Shown here piece after piece: positions 1 to 8,738 of a DNA stretch of 64,000 nt. The first letter of the stretch is position 1. Every line of letters begins with the position of its first letter. This DNA is from Burkholderia sp. D-99 (lineage in GTDB: Bacteria; Pseudomonadota; Gammaproteobacteria; Burkholderiales; Burkholderiaceae). Under the pieces are notes generated by a model. The model saw only the letters and a list, made by a program, of their open reading frames with translations. It ran no database searches and had not been told where the DNA came from. A program made the position numbers and the translations under genes. Where the stretch lies: the NCBI RefSeq assembly GCF_011605345.1, contig NZ_JAAOXM010000002.1:558001-622000 (forward strand), written 5' to 3'.

Positions 1-932
1 GATGCGGCAAGACTGGATCGGACCAGCGAAATCAGCGCGGCAGCCGTAACGATGGCTACCAACAGCACCACGGCGAACACGGAACCGAACGGCCAGTCGC
101 GTGATTCAGTGAACTGCCGGTAAATCAAATTGCCGAGCATCATTTTCTTTCCGCCTCCGAGCAATTCGGGGGCGATCATCGCGCCGAGACAGGGAATGAA
201 GGTCAGCATGCAGCCGGCGACAATGCCCGGCGCGGCCGCGGGCAGCACGACGCGCAATAACGCTTGGGTTTTGGTCGCGTACAAATCATGCGCGGCCTCG
301 ATCAGACGAATGTCCATCTTCTCGACGCTCGAGTAGATCGGCAGCACCATGAAGGGCGCATACGTATAGACGAGACCGACAAGCACCGCGCCGTCGGTGT
401 AAAGCATGGCGATCGGATGGTGAATGATCCCTAGCGCCTGCAACACGCCGTTGATTACGCCCGTATCGCGCAACAGCAGGATCCACGCATAGGTACGCAC
501 CAGCAAGTTGGTCCAGAACGGAATCGTGATCCACAGAATCAGCCGGTTGCGCCGGGAAGCGGGCTGCAACGCGATATACACCGCGACCGGAAAGCCGACC
601 AGCATCGTGATCAACGTCGTCGTGCCGGCAACTGAAATCGACCGCAACGCGATCATCAGATACGCGTTGGTGAAGCTCAGACTATCGTCGAGATTCCGCT
701 CGAACAATAGCTGGACATAGGCGTCGAGGCTGAATTGATGCAGCACACCGCCGTAGCCGTTCGCCGCCATGAACGAATACGCCACCACCAACAGCAGCGG
801 TGCCACCAGAAATACCACGATCATCAGCGGCGCCGGCAGCAGACTGAAGAGTTGCAAGCGCCGTTCGCGACGGCTCAATTGTCCGGGGGTGGTAACGAGC
901 GGTGTCGATCGGAGAAGGTGTGGTTGCAGCAT
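1..932 (-). CDS. ABC transporter permease, PotB family (partial, runs off left edge)
   Basis: This is an inner-membrane permease subunit of a polyamine/opine-type ABC importer. Reading the minus strand from the ATG at 932 gives an open frame of about 310 codons to the window edge with no stop. The N-terminus is cytoplasmic and basic, followed by a hydrophobic segment (MIVVFLVAPLLLVVAYSF). A central stretch (TNLLVRTYAWILLLRDTGVI) is typical of PotB/PotH. The EAA loop that docks on the ATPase is visible as EAAHDLYATKTQALLRVVLP. It starts 1 nt after the upstream ATPase gene ends, so the two are surely co-transcribed; a second permease and a binding protein are expected outside the window. The substrate cannot be read from sequence. 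Confidence 0.9.
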   Translation of the reverse strand, partial: MLQPHLLRSTPLVTTPGQLSRRERRLQLFSLLPAPLMIVVFLVAPLLLVVAYSFMAANGYGGVLHQFSLDAYVQLLFERNLDDSLSFTNAYLMIALRSISVAGTTTLITMLVGFPVAVYIALQPASRRNRLILWITIPFWTNLLVRTYAWILLLRDTGVINGVLQALGIIHHPIAMLYTDGAVLVGLVYTYAPFMVLPIYSSVEKMDIRLIEAAHDLYATKTQALLRVVLPAAAPGIVAGCMLTFIPCLGAMIAPELLGGGKKMMLGNLIYRQFTESRDWPFGSVFAVVLLVAIVTAAALISLVRSSLAA

Positions 933-933
933 C

Positions 934-2154
934 TCAGCCCCTCAGCAGGTTAACCGCGTTCACGGCGACGTCGAGCCAGACTGTCTGACCGATTTTCGAA
1001 CGGCTGGCGTGGCAGCCGCCAGTCATGTCGCGAACCACGATGCGCTGGCCGTTGCCAAGCCGTACGTGACAGGCCGTGTCGGTACCAAGATAGACCGTGG
1101 CGGCGATCTCGCCCTTGATCCGCGGACCGACCGATACGGGCCCCGTGGCGAACGCGAGTCGCTCGGGCCGAATCGCCACCGTGACTGCATCGCCGACCGC
1201 GTACTCGTCATGCGGAGCCGCCACGAATTCGCCGACCTCGGGCACGGCGACCCGCACAAATCCGGCGCCTCGCTCCGTGACATGCCCCGCCAGCATGTTG
1301 TTCTCGCCGATGAAGTCCGCGACGAAGCGGGTGGCGGGCCGGTCGTAGATGTCTTCAGGCGTACCGATCTGCTGCACGAGGCCCTCCGACATCACGGCAA
1401 TGCGATCGCTCATCGCAAGGGCCTCTTCCTGGTCATGCGTGACGAAGACAAACGTGATGCCGGTCTTTTCCTGCAGGCTCTTCAGTTCGAGCCGCATTGC
1501 CTGGCGTAACTTCAGGTCGAGCGCGGACAGCGGCTCATCGAGCAGCAGCACGCGCGGCTGCGGCGCAAGCGCCCGGGCGAGCGCGATACGTTGTTGCTGT
1601 CCACCCGAGAGCTGGTTGGCGTGCCGGTCGGCGAACTTTTCCATCTTGACGAGCGCCAGCATCTCGACAACACGCTGTTTGACGTCGGCCGGGCTGCGCT
1701 TGAGCATGCGCAGGCCAAATGCGATGTTCTGAGCCACCGTCATGTTGGGAAACAGCGCGTAATGCTGGAATACCGTGTTGACCGGACGGCGATACGGTGG
1801 CAAGTCGTGGACCGGCTCGCCAGCCAACAGGATTTCTCCCGACGAAGGCTCCTCGAACCCGGCCAGCAGACGTAGCAACGTCGTCTTGCCGCAACCTGAC
1901 GGCCCGAGCAAGGTAAAGAACTCGTTGTCGTTGATCGATAGGGACACGCCTTTCAGCGCGTGGGCGACGCCGGACGCATCGCCCGGATAGATCTTGTGAG
2001 CGGCGCGCACGTCGATAATGGGCGTGCCATACGCGACGGACGAGTTTGCGGCGCCGGCAACCGGCGCCGCATTGCTGCGGGCGTGGGAGCCGCCGAGGAT
2101 CCGCGCAGTCTGTGGCGCGGCCGGTTCGTTGACTCTGTTGATGAACATCGACAC
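934..2154 (-). CDS. ABC transporter ATP-binding protein, PotA-like
   Basis: ATPase of the polyamine/spermidine-type importer whose permease follows. From the chosen start it has 406 residues: Walker [10 protein letters not shown] near 84-92, the ABC signature LSGGQQQ near 182-188, Walker B (VLLLDEP) just after it, the H-loop [12 protein letters not shown], and a C-terminal TOBE-like region. I chose the GTG at 2154 because AAGGAG lies 7 nt upstream; the ATG two codons later (2148) is the alternative. The N-terminus before the ABC fold is about 45 residues longer than usual for PotA and looks unstructured. It is divergent from the double IclR regulator at 2295, a likely controller of the transporter. 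Confidence 0.93.
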   Translation of the reverse strand: MSMFINRVNEPAAPQTARILGGSHARSNAAPVAGAANSSVAYGTPIIDVRAAHKIYPGDASGVAHALKGVSLSINDNEFFTLLGPSGCGKTTLLRLLAGFEEPSSGEILLAGEPVHDLPPYRRPVNTVFQHYALFPNMTVAQNIAFGLRMLKRSPADVKQRVVEMLALVKMEKFADRHANQLSGGQQQRIALARALAPQPRVLLLDEPLSALDLKLRQAMRLELKSLQEKTGITFVFVTHDQEEALAMSDRIAVMSEGLVQQIGTPEDIYDRPATRFVADFIGENNMLAGHVTERGAGFVRVAVPEVGEFVAAPHDEYAVGDAVTVAIRPERLAFATGPVSVGPRIKGEIAATVYLGTDTACHVRLGNGQRIVVRDMTGGCHASRSKIGQTVWLDVAVNAVNLLRG

Positions 2155-2294
2155 GGTGTTGCTCCTTGGCTTTGCTGTGAACACTTGACGTTTTACCGCA
2201 ATACGATTACTGTTACTGCAATTAGATTGATGCAATCATTGGTCGATCAAAAGTCGATGTCAATGGCTTTTTCCAGCCAATAGAGGAAACCCTA
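2155..2294. promoter_or_regulatory. divergent promoter region with short palindrome
   Basis: This 140-bp gap lies between the transporter (minus) and the IclR-type regulator (plus) and is AT-richer than its surroundings. It contains the short inverted repeat GATTG-ATG-CAATC at 2225-2237, and TGCAAT occurs twice around it. IclR proteins commonly bind such sites between divergent genes. Binding here is an inference; the arms are only 5 bp. Confidence 0.4.
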
Positions 2295-3884
2295 ATGAGT
2301 GACGACCATCGTTCTCGGATCGCAGCGCTGGGCAAAGCGCTGGCGGTGCTTGAGGCGTTTGGCCCCGCGGCTCCCGATCTGCGCATTGCTGAAATCGCCG
2401 CGTTGACCGGCATGAACCGCAGCAGCGCGCAACGCATCACGCATACCCTCGTGCGTTGCGGGTATCTGCATCGCGATGAGGTGTCGTCAGCGCTTTCGCT
2501 GACATACCGAAGCGCGTGCATCGCGCACACATTCCTCAGCACAAATCACCTGATTGATCTGGCTATTCCGGCGCTGGTCGATCTGAGCGCACGCACGAAT
2601 TTGCGAGCGGACCTGTGGGTGATGCAGGGAGCGGATATCGTCAACATCGCACGTGTGCCGTCCGCCGCCCATTTACGGACCATGGCACCGATTGGCGAGC
2701 GCTTGCCCACACTCACCTCTGCGCCCGGACGCGCAATGCTGTCGACCCTGTCAGGCAAGGCCCTCGCCCAACGGATCGCCGAGCTGGCAGAGGCCCCCGA
2801 CCGTGCCATCACGCCTGATGAGCAGGCCGCACTCGAACGCACGCTGGCGGACGCAGTCGCGCGCGGTTATGTCTTCGAAGCGGGTAGCAACGTCCATGAC
2901 GAAAGGACGATCAGTGCCGCCGTGTTCGGCGCGGATGGAGCGTGTCTTGCGGCGGTATCGGTATCCGGATGGCTTGGCGAAGTGAACGAGGATAATGTGA
3001 TAAGCCAGGTGGTTCAGCCCGTCCTTGCCACTGCGCGTGCGCTGTCCAGCCTCAGAATCCAGACCTGGTCGCGCACAGTATCGCGCCCTGCCGAGGGCAA
3101 GGATGCATTGCCTGCCCCCGAAGAAGATGAGGACGATCCGTTGTTCATCTCGTCAGTCGCGCGCGGGTTTCAGGTACTTGAAGCGTTCACGCCCGCCAAC
3201 TCGGTACCTACCCTGACCGCACTGCACCGGTTAACCGGACTCCCGGTAGCGACCGTGCAGCGAATCGTCGACACGCTGATGGCATGCGGCTATGTCGAGA
3301 AAGATGCGAGGCACAAGACCTTCCGGCTGACTGTGAAGACGCTCGACATGCTGTTCAATTTTCAGATGAGCAACCGCGTTATCAAGACGATATGGCCACG
3401 TCTCGTGCAGCTGCGAGACGATTGTGGTCAGCGTTGCTCGTTCTGCATACTCGCGGGGGAAGACATCGTTCACTTGCTGCATGTCCAGAGCTATCCGCAC
3501 GCCGACTTCCAGACCGTCTACGTTGGCCGACGGCTGCAGGCGCTCAGTACTTCGGGCGGCCGCGCGATTCTTTCGACGCTGGATGACGATCGGCTCCACG
3601 CCGTACTCGCACAGAGCTCGCCCAAACCACTCACGCCGTTCACGATTACCGACAAAAGTGAACTGCAACAGATCATCGTCGCCGCACGCGAAAAGGGCTA
3701 CGCATTCACGGATCAACAATCGGTCATGTTTGACCTCAACGTCGCGACTCCGATCTTCGATTCCGATGGTCACGTGCTTGGTGCAATGGTGGTGTCCGGT
3801 TCCAAGCGCGACTGGACGGTGGAGCGAATGGAAGAAGAGATCGTGCCTCGCCTGGTGGCTTACGCGCACTCGATGTTTTCCTGA
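2295..3884 (+). CDS. tandem (double) IclR-family transcriptional regulator
   Basis: A DNA-binding regulator of 529 residues, about twice the usual IclR length (about 260). Residues 1-250 form one complete IclR unit: a winged HTH (LRIAEIAALTGMNRSSAQRI, about 29-48) and an effector domain. A short acidic linker (PAPEEDEDDP, about 275-285) leads into a second complete unit with its own HTH (LTALHRLTGLPVATVQRI) and effector domain, in which TSGGRAILSTL matches the usual IclR effector-domain motif. The RBS GAGGA precedes the ATG. It is divergent from the PotA/PotB-like transporter and presumably controls it. The reading frame is uninterrupted, so this is a real fusion. IclR proteins normally act as dimers or tetramers, so a covalent pair could bind as a single-chain pseudo-dimer. 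Confidence 0.92.
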   Translation: MSDDHRSRIAALGKALAVLEAFGPAAPDLRIAEIAALTGMNRSSAQRITHTLVRCGYLHRDEVSSALSLTYRSACIAHTFLSTNHLIDLAIPALVDLSARTNLRADLWVMQGADIVNIARVPSAAHLRTMAPIGERLPTLTSAPGRAMLSTLSGKALAQRIAELAEAPDRAITPDEQAALERTLADAVARGYVFEAGSNVHDERTISAAVFGADGACLAAVSVSGWLGEVNEDNVISQVVQPVLATARALSSLRIQTWSRTVSRPAEGKDALPAPEEDEDDPLFISSVARGFQVLEAFTPANSVPTLTALHRLTGLPVATVQRIVDTLMACGYVEKDARHKTFRLTVKTLDMLFNFQMSNRVIKTIWPRLVQLRDDCGQRCSFCILAGEDIVHLLHVQSYPHADFQTVYVGRRLQALSTSGGRAILSTLDDDRLHAVLAQSSPKPLTPFTITDKSELQQIIVAAREKGYAFTDQQSVMFDLNVATPIFDSDGHVLGAMVVSGSKRDWTVERMEEEIVPRLVAYAHSMFS

Positions 3885-4049
3885 AGGGGCAAGCTCACCT
3901 AGCTCATCACCACCTCTGACGACGCAGGATCAATTCATGGATCGTGTTGCCCAGCGCACGCGCCTTGCCACGATCGACGTCGCATTGTGGCAATGAACCT
4001 GGAAACCAGCACCGAATCGCACTAGGTTCCGCACGCGATTTGGTCCCCC

Positions 4050-4472
4050 AGATCGTGATCAGCCGTCACCGGCAAGACAGCGGCGCATGTTGCCGTGCTG
4101 TTATGCGGCCAAGCACTCGAAGTGCACCGCATCGAGCGCGACGAAGCATTGATCGATCGGCTCATTGAACTTGAAGCCCGTTTCTGGCGCTTCGTGAAGA
4201 CCGATACGCTACCGCCCGCAGACGGGTCGGAGGCGGCGGATCGTGCATGACGCCATCTGTATCCCGGCTATGGAGAAACGATCGATTTCGGGAATGACCG
4301 AATGCTGTCGTCCGTGTTTGCCGATCTGGTCGCCGTGCTGGCGGAGATCGAAGCGCGCCGACCACTCGAAGCACAGTTCAAGCAGACGATCCGGCAAGCG
4401 ATGGATAACGCGACCCGGGCCGTGTTCGAAACCGGCTCGGTGTCGTTCAAGCGCAGCAAGGATGCTCGTGAC
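4050..4472 (+). pseudogene. YqaJ-type phage recombinase/exonuclease remnant
   Basis: No intact gene is present, but two adjoining frames give family-like text. AVTGKTAAHVAVLLCGQALE, then IERDEALIDRLIELEARFW and the TDTLPPADGSE segment lie at about 4070-4235. In a shifted frame FADLVAVLAEIEAR and TRAVFETGSVSFKRSKD follow at about 4305-4470. These match the C-terminal half of YqaJ viral recombinases (lambda-exonuclease fold). The catalytic N-terminal half is missing and at least one frameshift separates the pieces, so it is a dead prophage or element fragment. It abuts a glmS remnant directly. Confidence 0.7.
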
Positions 4473-4473
4473 C

Positions 4474-4823
4474 TGGCCCCAAGCGTCATTCGAGGACGCG
4501 CTGAAGATGCGGGAGATTTCGTATATTCATGCGGAGGCTTATCCGGCTGCGGAGCTGAAGCATGACCTCTGGCGCCGGTGAGCAACGAGATACCGGTGAT
4601 TGCGGTCGCGCCGAATGGCCGGCTGTTCGTGTAAGCGGATGTGGACTTCGGGTTGGCACCAGGCAAAGGAATCGGGACAATTCGGCTCAACGAGTACTCC
4701 GGGCCGATTTCGCCGATTCTGCATACAGTGCCGATGCAACTGCTGGCATATCACGCCGCCCCGGCTAGCGGGACCGATAATGACAAGCCGAGGAACCTGG
4801 CGAAGTCGGTGACAGTGGAGTGA
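4474..4823 (+). pseudogene. glmS 3'-end remnant (glucosamine-6-phosphate synthase C-terminus)
   Basis: Frame-shifted pieces of the GlmS sugar-isomerase domain occur in the right order. ALKMREISYIHAEAYPAAEL (about 4500-4560) is followed, in another frame, by SNEIPVIAVAPNGRLF (about 4577-4630). Then come [20 protein letters not shown] and the perfect family terminus [12 protein letters not shown] with a TGA at 4821-4823. Stops, frameshifts and an internal deletion make it non-functional, and most of GlmS is absent. Strikingly, the last codons are the best preserved part; this stretch is what TnsD of Tn7-like elements recognises. Confidence 0.82.
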
Positions 4824-4850
4824 GGGGATCGGGAGTCGTCACACGCTGTT
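4783..4850 (+). other. possible cryptic attTn7 (TnsD target plus expected insertion point)
   Basis: Tn7 elements recognise the DNA coding for the last residues of GlmS and insert about 25 bp beyond its stop codon; Burkholderia with several glmS copies use several such sites. Here the terminal codons (about 4783-4823) survive in a dead gene, placing the expected insertion point near 4848. No Tn7 ends or tns genes are visible, so this is a candidate target or a scar, not a demonstrated insertion. Confidence 0.4.
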
Positions 4851-4922
4851 GTTCGCCGAAAATCAAGGAATCCTACACCTGACCGGCAGCGATATTGCAG
4901 CAGGTCGCTTTCGGAGCAGCGA

Positions 4923-4941
4923 CCCGGCCTGAAAGGCCGGG
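4923..4941. repeat. perfect 8-bp hairpin downstream of glmS remnant
   Basis: CCCGGCCT-GAA-AGGCCGGG forms a perfect 8-bp stem with a 3-nt loop. No T-tract follows on either strand, so it is not a classical terminator; it may be a decayed terminator or an element end. The rest of 4824-5051 holds no gene I can support. Confidence 0.5.
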
Positions 4942-5051
4942 AACGCCGCCGGAATGCGTCATGAATTTTTAAGCACTCGCCACACGCCGCCTGACAAACC
5001 CGCCTGCGCGCCGACACCCCGCGAAATCAGACAGCGCGCAGTTTCGATCCA

Positions 5052-5912
5052 CTAGTTCCTGCCCCAGCCGCTAGCCGCCCCTGTTACATGCAGGAAGTAA
5101 CTTAATCCAAGCGCTTGCAATACCCTAGGAAGCTGGACAACTTGCTGCCCGATCAGTTGATTCACGTCGGGATGCAACTCCCTCAGAATGCCTACCGCAC
5201 CATCCGGATGCGTAAGCGGCCGCCCGATCCTGCACGCGACGAGATCTTCAAGCGTCGATTTCAGGTTTCGTCCAGGCGCCACGTTGCACACAATTGGCAG
5301 ATCCGCCAGGTGGTTCCATGCTGCATTGAATAGGATCTGAGCAGCCGGCGGAACTGCAGCGGGTGGTGCAACGTAGTCGCGCGCCGCACTATGATCTACA
5401 CACGCGCTTCCATAAGCATCAAATACCGGCGGAACGAACGGAGCGACCGGGCTGTTCAATGACAGGAAAATTTCTACAACCGGCACCTGAGGATTTGCGG
5501 CAACAAATCCAGCCTGCCTTGCAATTTGATCACTGAAATGCGAATGATAAGACGGGGAAGCGGCGACTCCGTATTCAACCATGGTGTGCGCAATATGATT
5601 GTGGTTCTTCAACACATCCATATTCGGCCGAATACGCTTTGCCTCGAATAGCAATATCTTGAATTGCTTCGTGACGGTATCTTCCACGACAATCGCGCCG
5701 TCACATCCGAGCAACTGCTCCTGACCGGGTAAAAGTGTCACAAAAGCCATACTCGCCTGACCACCCAACATGCGCCAGTTGTTGCGCAACGTAGTTAGCC
5801 ACGTAGAAACATAGTCACGCTCGCTGACAATCATTCCGGCAATAGCGTCGTTCCGTGTTGCCACGTCGGCCGCGTACGCCATACCAGGGAGAACCGAAAG
5901 AGGTAGAGCCAT
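5052..5912 (-). CDS. hypothetical protein with PD-(D/E)xK nuclease-like motifs
   Basis: A 286-residue protein that I do not recognise as a named family. The ATG at 5912 has GGGGAAG 3 nt upstream, and the flanks and codons are clearly AT-richer than the neighbours, which suggests acquired DNA. Visible pattern: Glu65, then GCDGAIVV with Asp71, then ILLFEAKR with Glu90-x-Lys92, then SDQIARQ (Gln129/Gln133). A D...ExK pair on adjacent strands followed by a Q-rich helix is the usual arrangement of restriction-endonuclease-like folds. The N-terminal 15 residues are hydrophobic and could be mistaken for a signal peptide. It lies next to the recombinase and glmS remnants and may be cargo of a lost mobile element. 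No partner methylase or antitoxin is seen. Confidence 0.6.
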   Translation of the reverse strand: MALPLSVLPGMAYAADVATRNDAIAGMIVSERDYVSTWLTTLRNNWRMLGGQASMAFVTLLPGQEQLLGCDGAIVVEDTVTKQFKILLFEAKRIRPNMDVLKNHNHIAHTMVEYGVAASPSYHSHFSDQIARQAGFVAANPQVPVVEIFLSLNSPVAPFVPPVFDAYGSACVDHSAARDYVAPPAAVPPAAQILFNAAWNHLADLPIVCNVAPGRNLKSTLEDLVACRIGRPLTHPDGAVGILRELHPDVNQLIGQQVVQLPRVLQALGLSYFLHVTGAASGWGRN

Positions 5913-6040
5913 ATACTTCCCCGTTTATCCTGTATTTTATAAAATCAGATCATGTTAAAAACACAAAAACCACACCCACCTTAATTCCACCCCTGAAATA
6001 TCAGGCTTTCCAATTTGGCTCAATCAGCGAATCCACGCCC

Positions 6041-7531
6041 TCACGCGATATACCTGTTCTTGATCCGAATATCCCGCCCCTGAAACGGCCCCGTATCATG
6101 ATCATGCACATGCACGATCACCTGCTTCGGATCGAACAGCCTCGACACCTCGCGGAAATCCTGATTCACGCGCTTCATGCCTTCGAACATCTCCCCATGC
6201 AGCGCCGCATCGTCGAGCTGCATCGGCGCACTGCCCAACGCCCGTTCGAGATGGAGATGCAGGAAACTCGTCAACTGCGCATCCTCGGTCGTCGCAAGCT
6301 GGAACGTGCTGATCGCGTCATGCAGCATCGGCGAAGCGGACAGAACCTGCTCGATATCGGACGGGAACACTTTCGCGCCATAGAACGGCACGCTCGAATC
6401 GTTACGGCCGTACACGAACAAGAACGGGAAATGGCTGGTCCGCGATGCAAAGTCCTGCAGGCGCATGCCATGTGCCGACAGACGCTTGTTCAGCTCACGG
6501 AACGTATACGTCCCGCCCGAATCGCGAATGTTGTACCGGATCTTCGGCGCCGCGCCCGACTGCCGCCCGATCGTCACCAGCAGTTCCCCATCGTCATTCG
6601 TTTCGATGACGTAATCGAGCGCGTTGTACTGGAAGATCATCGGCGGCGTATCGCGGCCGAACACCTCGCGGCACAACTCGGGCCGTGTGAGCAACGCACG
6701 CCGCAAGCCGATCGTCGTCGGCGTCTCGACGCCGATGTTGATCTCGAGGTCCGACGCGCCATACGACGAGATCACCGTGCTCGCCTTGCGCAGCAGATGG
6801 TCGCGCAACGCTTCCGACAACCCTTCCCCGCCGACGATGAAATCGATGTGGTACGCGCTCAGGTCGAGATCGCATTCGTCGACCACCGAGCGGATAAACG
6901 GCGGGTAGCCGAATATCAGGTACTGGTATTTCGGCCCGAACAGCTTCAGCGTGTTGATCAGCTTGGCCTTGTCCGGACCGATCGACTTCATGATGCCGAC
7001 GTCGACGAGCGACATCGACACGTTCATGCCGGTCGCCCACGGCCCGAGCGCGAAGCAGTTGAGCAACATCTTGCCGGAGTCGCGAAACACCAGTTGGTAG
7101 TTCAGTTGCAGGATGCGCTTGACGTCGCTGCGTTCGGCCGCGCTGCGCACCCAGTTGTTCGGCTGCCCCGTCGACCCCGACGATTCGTCGATGACGACAC
7201 CCGACTTCGGAATGGCTCCGCCGTAACAGCGCTGCTCGATCGAATAGCGCTTGATGTAATTCTCCTTGGTCATGGCGGGCAGGTCGGCCAGCCGCCATTT
7301 GCCGCCGGCCTTGTAACCTTCGGCCTTCAGGAACTCGATGTACGCCGGGCACGACGTGCTCGCCTTGAGGAACGCGACGCGGGCGCGCATGCGGCCGACA
7401 AAGGTCAGATACGGCTGAAAAATCGGCGCGTTGAGGAACACATAGAGACGTCCGTCGACGCTGATCACGCGGCGAAGGAACCAGAGCGTCCAGAGAATGG
7501 CTTCGAGAAAGAGGCGAATGAGCGTGTTCAT
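6041..7531 (-). CDS. adenylate-forming enzyme, phenylacetate-CoA ligase-like
   Basis: A 496-residue protein of the PaaK/CapK-like branch of AMP-binding enzymes. The adenylation motif appears as IDESSGSTGQPNNWVRS (about 98-114). Further conserved pieces are FIVGGEGLSEALRDHLL, VISSYGASDLEINIG and, near the C-terminus, FVYGRNDSSVPFYGAKVFPS. The N-terminal hydrophobic stretch (LFLEAILWTLWFLRRVI) suggests peripheral membrane contact. The ATG at 7531 overlaps the upstream nitroreductase stop (ATGA), so they form one transcript. Members of this branch activate carboxylates as acyl-adenylates, and some act on surface polysaccharides or small aromatic acids. No capsule or NRPS gene is nearby, so the substrate is unknown. 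Confidence 0.82.
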   Translation of the reverse strand: MNTLIRLFLEAILWTLWFLRRVISVDGRLYVFLNAPIFQPYLTFVGRMRARVAFLKASTSCPAYIEFLKAEGYKAGGKWRLADLPAMTKENYIKRYSIEQRCYGGAIPKSGVVIDESSGSTGQPNNWVRSAAERSDVKRILQLNYQLVFRDSGKMLLNCFALGPWATGMNVSMSLVDVGIMKSIGPDKAKLINTLKLFGPKYQYLIFGYPPFIRSVVDECDLDLSAYHIDFIVGGEGLSEALRDHLLRKASTVISSYGASDLEINIGVETPTTIGLRRALLTRPELCREVFGRDTPPMIFQYNALDYVIETNDDGELLVTIGRQSGAAPKIRYNIRDSGGTYTFRELNKRLSAHGMRLQDFASRTSHFPFLFVYGRNDSSVPFYGAKVFPSDIEQVLSASPMLHDAISTFQLATTEDAQLTSFLHLHLERALGSAPMQLDDAALHGEMFEGMKRVNQDFREVSRLFDPKQVIVHVHDHDTGPFQGRDIRIKNRYIA

Positions 7532-8601
7532 GCGGATTCCGGCGAATAGGGCGAAACCGGCGCATCGACGAGGATGTCGGCGAGCGCCCTGCGTTGGCTT
7601 TGCGGCGGCGTACGCGAGTAGCCGACCTTGAACACGAGCCATGCCCGGTCGACCCCGGCATGCGCGCTGAACCATGCGGCGGCGTCGGGGTTCGTGACCA
7701 GGTTGCCGTACGGGTGCAGGTACAGGCCGAGGCTCGTCAGTGCCAGCCAGAAGCGCAGCAAGAAACGGCCCGACTCGATCGCATTCTCCGGATTGAAGAA
7801 ATCGCCGCTCAACACGCCGATCGCCGGCACGTGGCCCAGTTGCGACCGGTAGCGGCGCTTGAAATAGAAACGCGTCGGCTTGAACATCAGGATCTTCGAC
7901 AGACGCGCGGACATCCAGAACTCCGCGCGCGACAGGTTCATGCAGCGCCAGTCGAGACCGTCGCGATGTCGGGCAGTCGAGCGTTCCGTGAAGCGAAACC
8001 ATGAAGTGATTTCGTCGTGGTAGTCCGCGACGTTCATGTCATGGAATACGGCGTCGATGTTCGCCGCGATGATCGGCTCGATCCGCTCCGCACCCGACAG
8101 GTGCGTATATCGATGCCCCCATTCGTCAGCCAGCGCTGCCAGTTGCCTGACGGCTGCATCCGGCACCGGCGTCGGATCCATCGAAATGCGCGACGTGCGG
8201 CGCGCGAGCATCAGCGCAGATGGATCGTCGCGCGATGCGTCCGCGTTGGGGTTGGCGACGAGCCGCAACGCGGCGAATGGAATCAGCCCCGGAGGTGTCG
8301 GCCGGGACAGGATGGCCGCGAATTCCTGCACCGGGCGATGCAGTTGCCATTCGACGCGCAAGCCGTGCGGTGCCGCGAGCAGATCGATCGCATCGATGAA
8401 CATGCCCATCGCGGACAACAGGAACGCACCGGTCGTGTCTTCTTTCGGCAGCGTGCGCGTGCCGTCGATGAACAGCTCGGCGTAATCGTCCGAGATCAGT
8501 TGCACACGCCACGGCTGAATGTTGTGCGGCGACGGTGCGTGTCGGGCCACGGACAGGATCGTGTGCCAGACAGTAAAGGCTTCAGTGGGAATCCCCGGCA
8601 T
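7528..8601 (-). CDS. nitroreductase-family flavoprotein
   Basis: A 357-residue protein with the FMN-binding start of the nitroreductase fold: SVARHAPSPHNIQPWRV (about 16-32), including the usual N-x-Q-P-W. It also has the C-terminal half (GVLSGDFFNPENAIESGRF, then the aromatic-rich GLYLHPYGNLV). It is longer than simple nitroreductases (about 200-220), as in the Acg-like branch in which two half-domains make one pseudo-dimer. The ATG at 8601 has AAGGAAG 9 nt upstream. Its 3' end overlaps the adenylate-forming enzyme by 4 bp, which points to sequential action or a common substrate. The product of the pair cannot be deduced. Confidence 0.8.
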   Translation of the reverse strand: MPGIPTEAFTVWHTILSVARHAPSPHNIQPWRVQLISDDYAELFIDGTRTLPKEDTTGAFLLSAMGMFIDAIDLLAAPHGLRVEWQLHRPVQEFAAILSRPTPPGLIPFAALRLVANPNADASRDDPSALMLARRTSRISMDPTPVPDAAVRQLAALADEWGHRYTHLSGAERIEPIIAANIDAVFHDMNVADYHDEITSWFRFTERSTARHRDGLDWRCMNLSRAEFWMSARLSKILMFKPTRFYFKRRYRSQLGHVPAIGVLSGDFFNPENAIESGRFLLRFWLALTSLGLYLHPYGNLVTNPDAAAWFSAHAGVDRAWLVFKVGYSRTPPQSQRRALADILVDAPVSPYSPESA

Positions 8602-8738
8602 ATCTCGTGGCTTCCTTGTTGTTGTGCGGCTGATTGCCGTTGTGGCGCGAGAACCGGCCCCTCTCAAGGCCGGGTGAAGCTGTGCGCATCTTACATGAGG
8701 GCCGCGGTGCCCTCGCTCAACCCACCACGAGGAACCCG

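Noticed and set aside
5052..5912. Exported protein reading of the orphan nuclease-like gene
   Set aside because: The hydrophobic N-terminus is short and lacks a basic start, and the conserved D...ExK pattern fits a cytoplasmic nuclease better.
5855..7549. Long plus-strand open frame of 564 codons opposite the adenylate-forming enzyme
   Set aside because: It is an Arg/His-rich antisense shadow typical of GC-rich DNA; the minus strand carries recognisable motifs.
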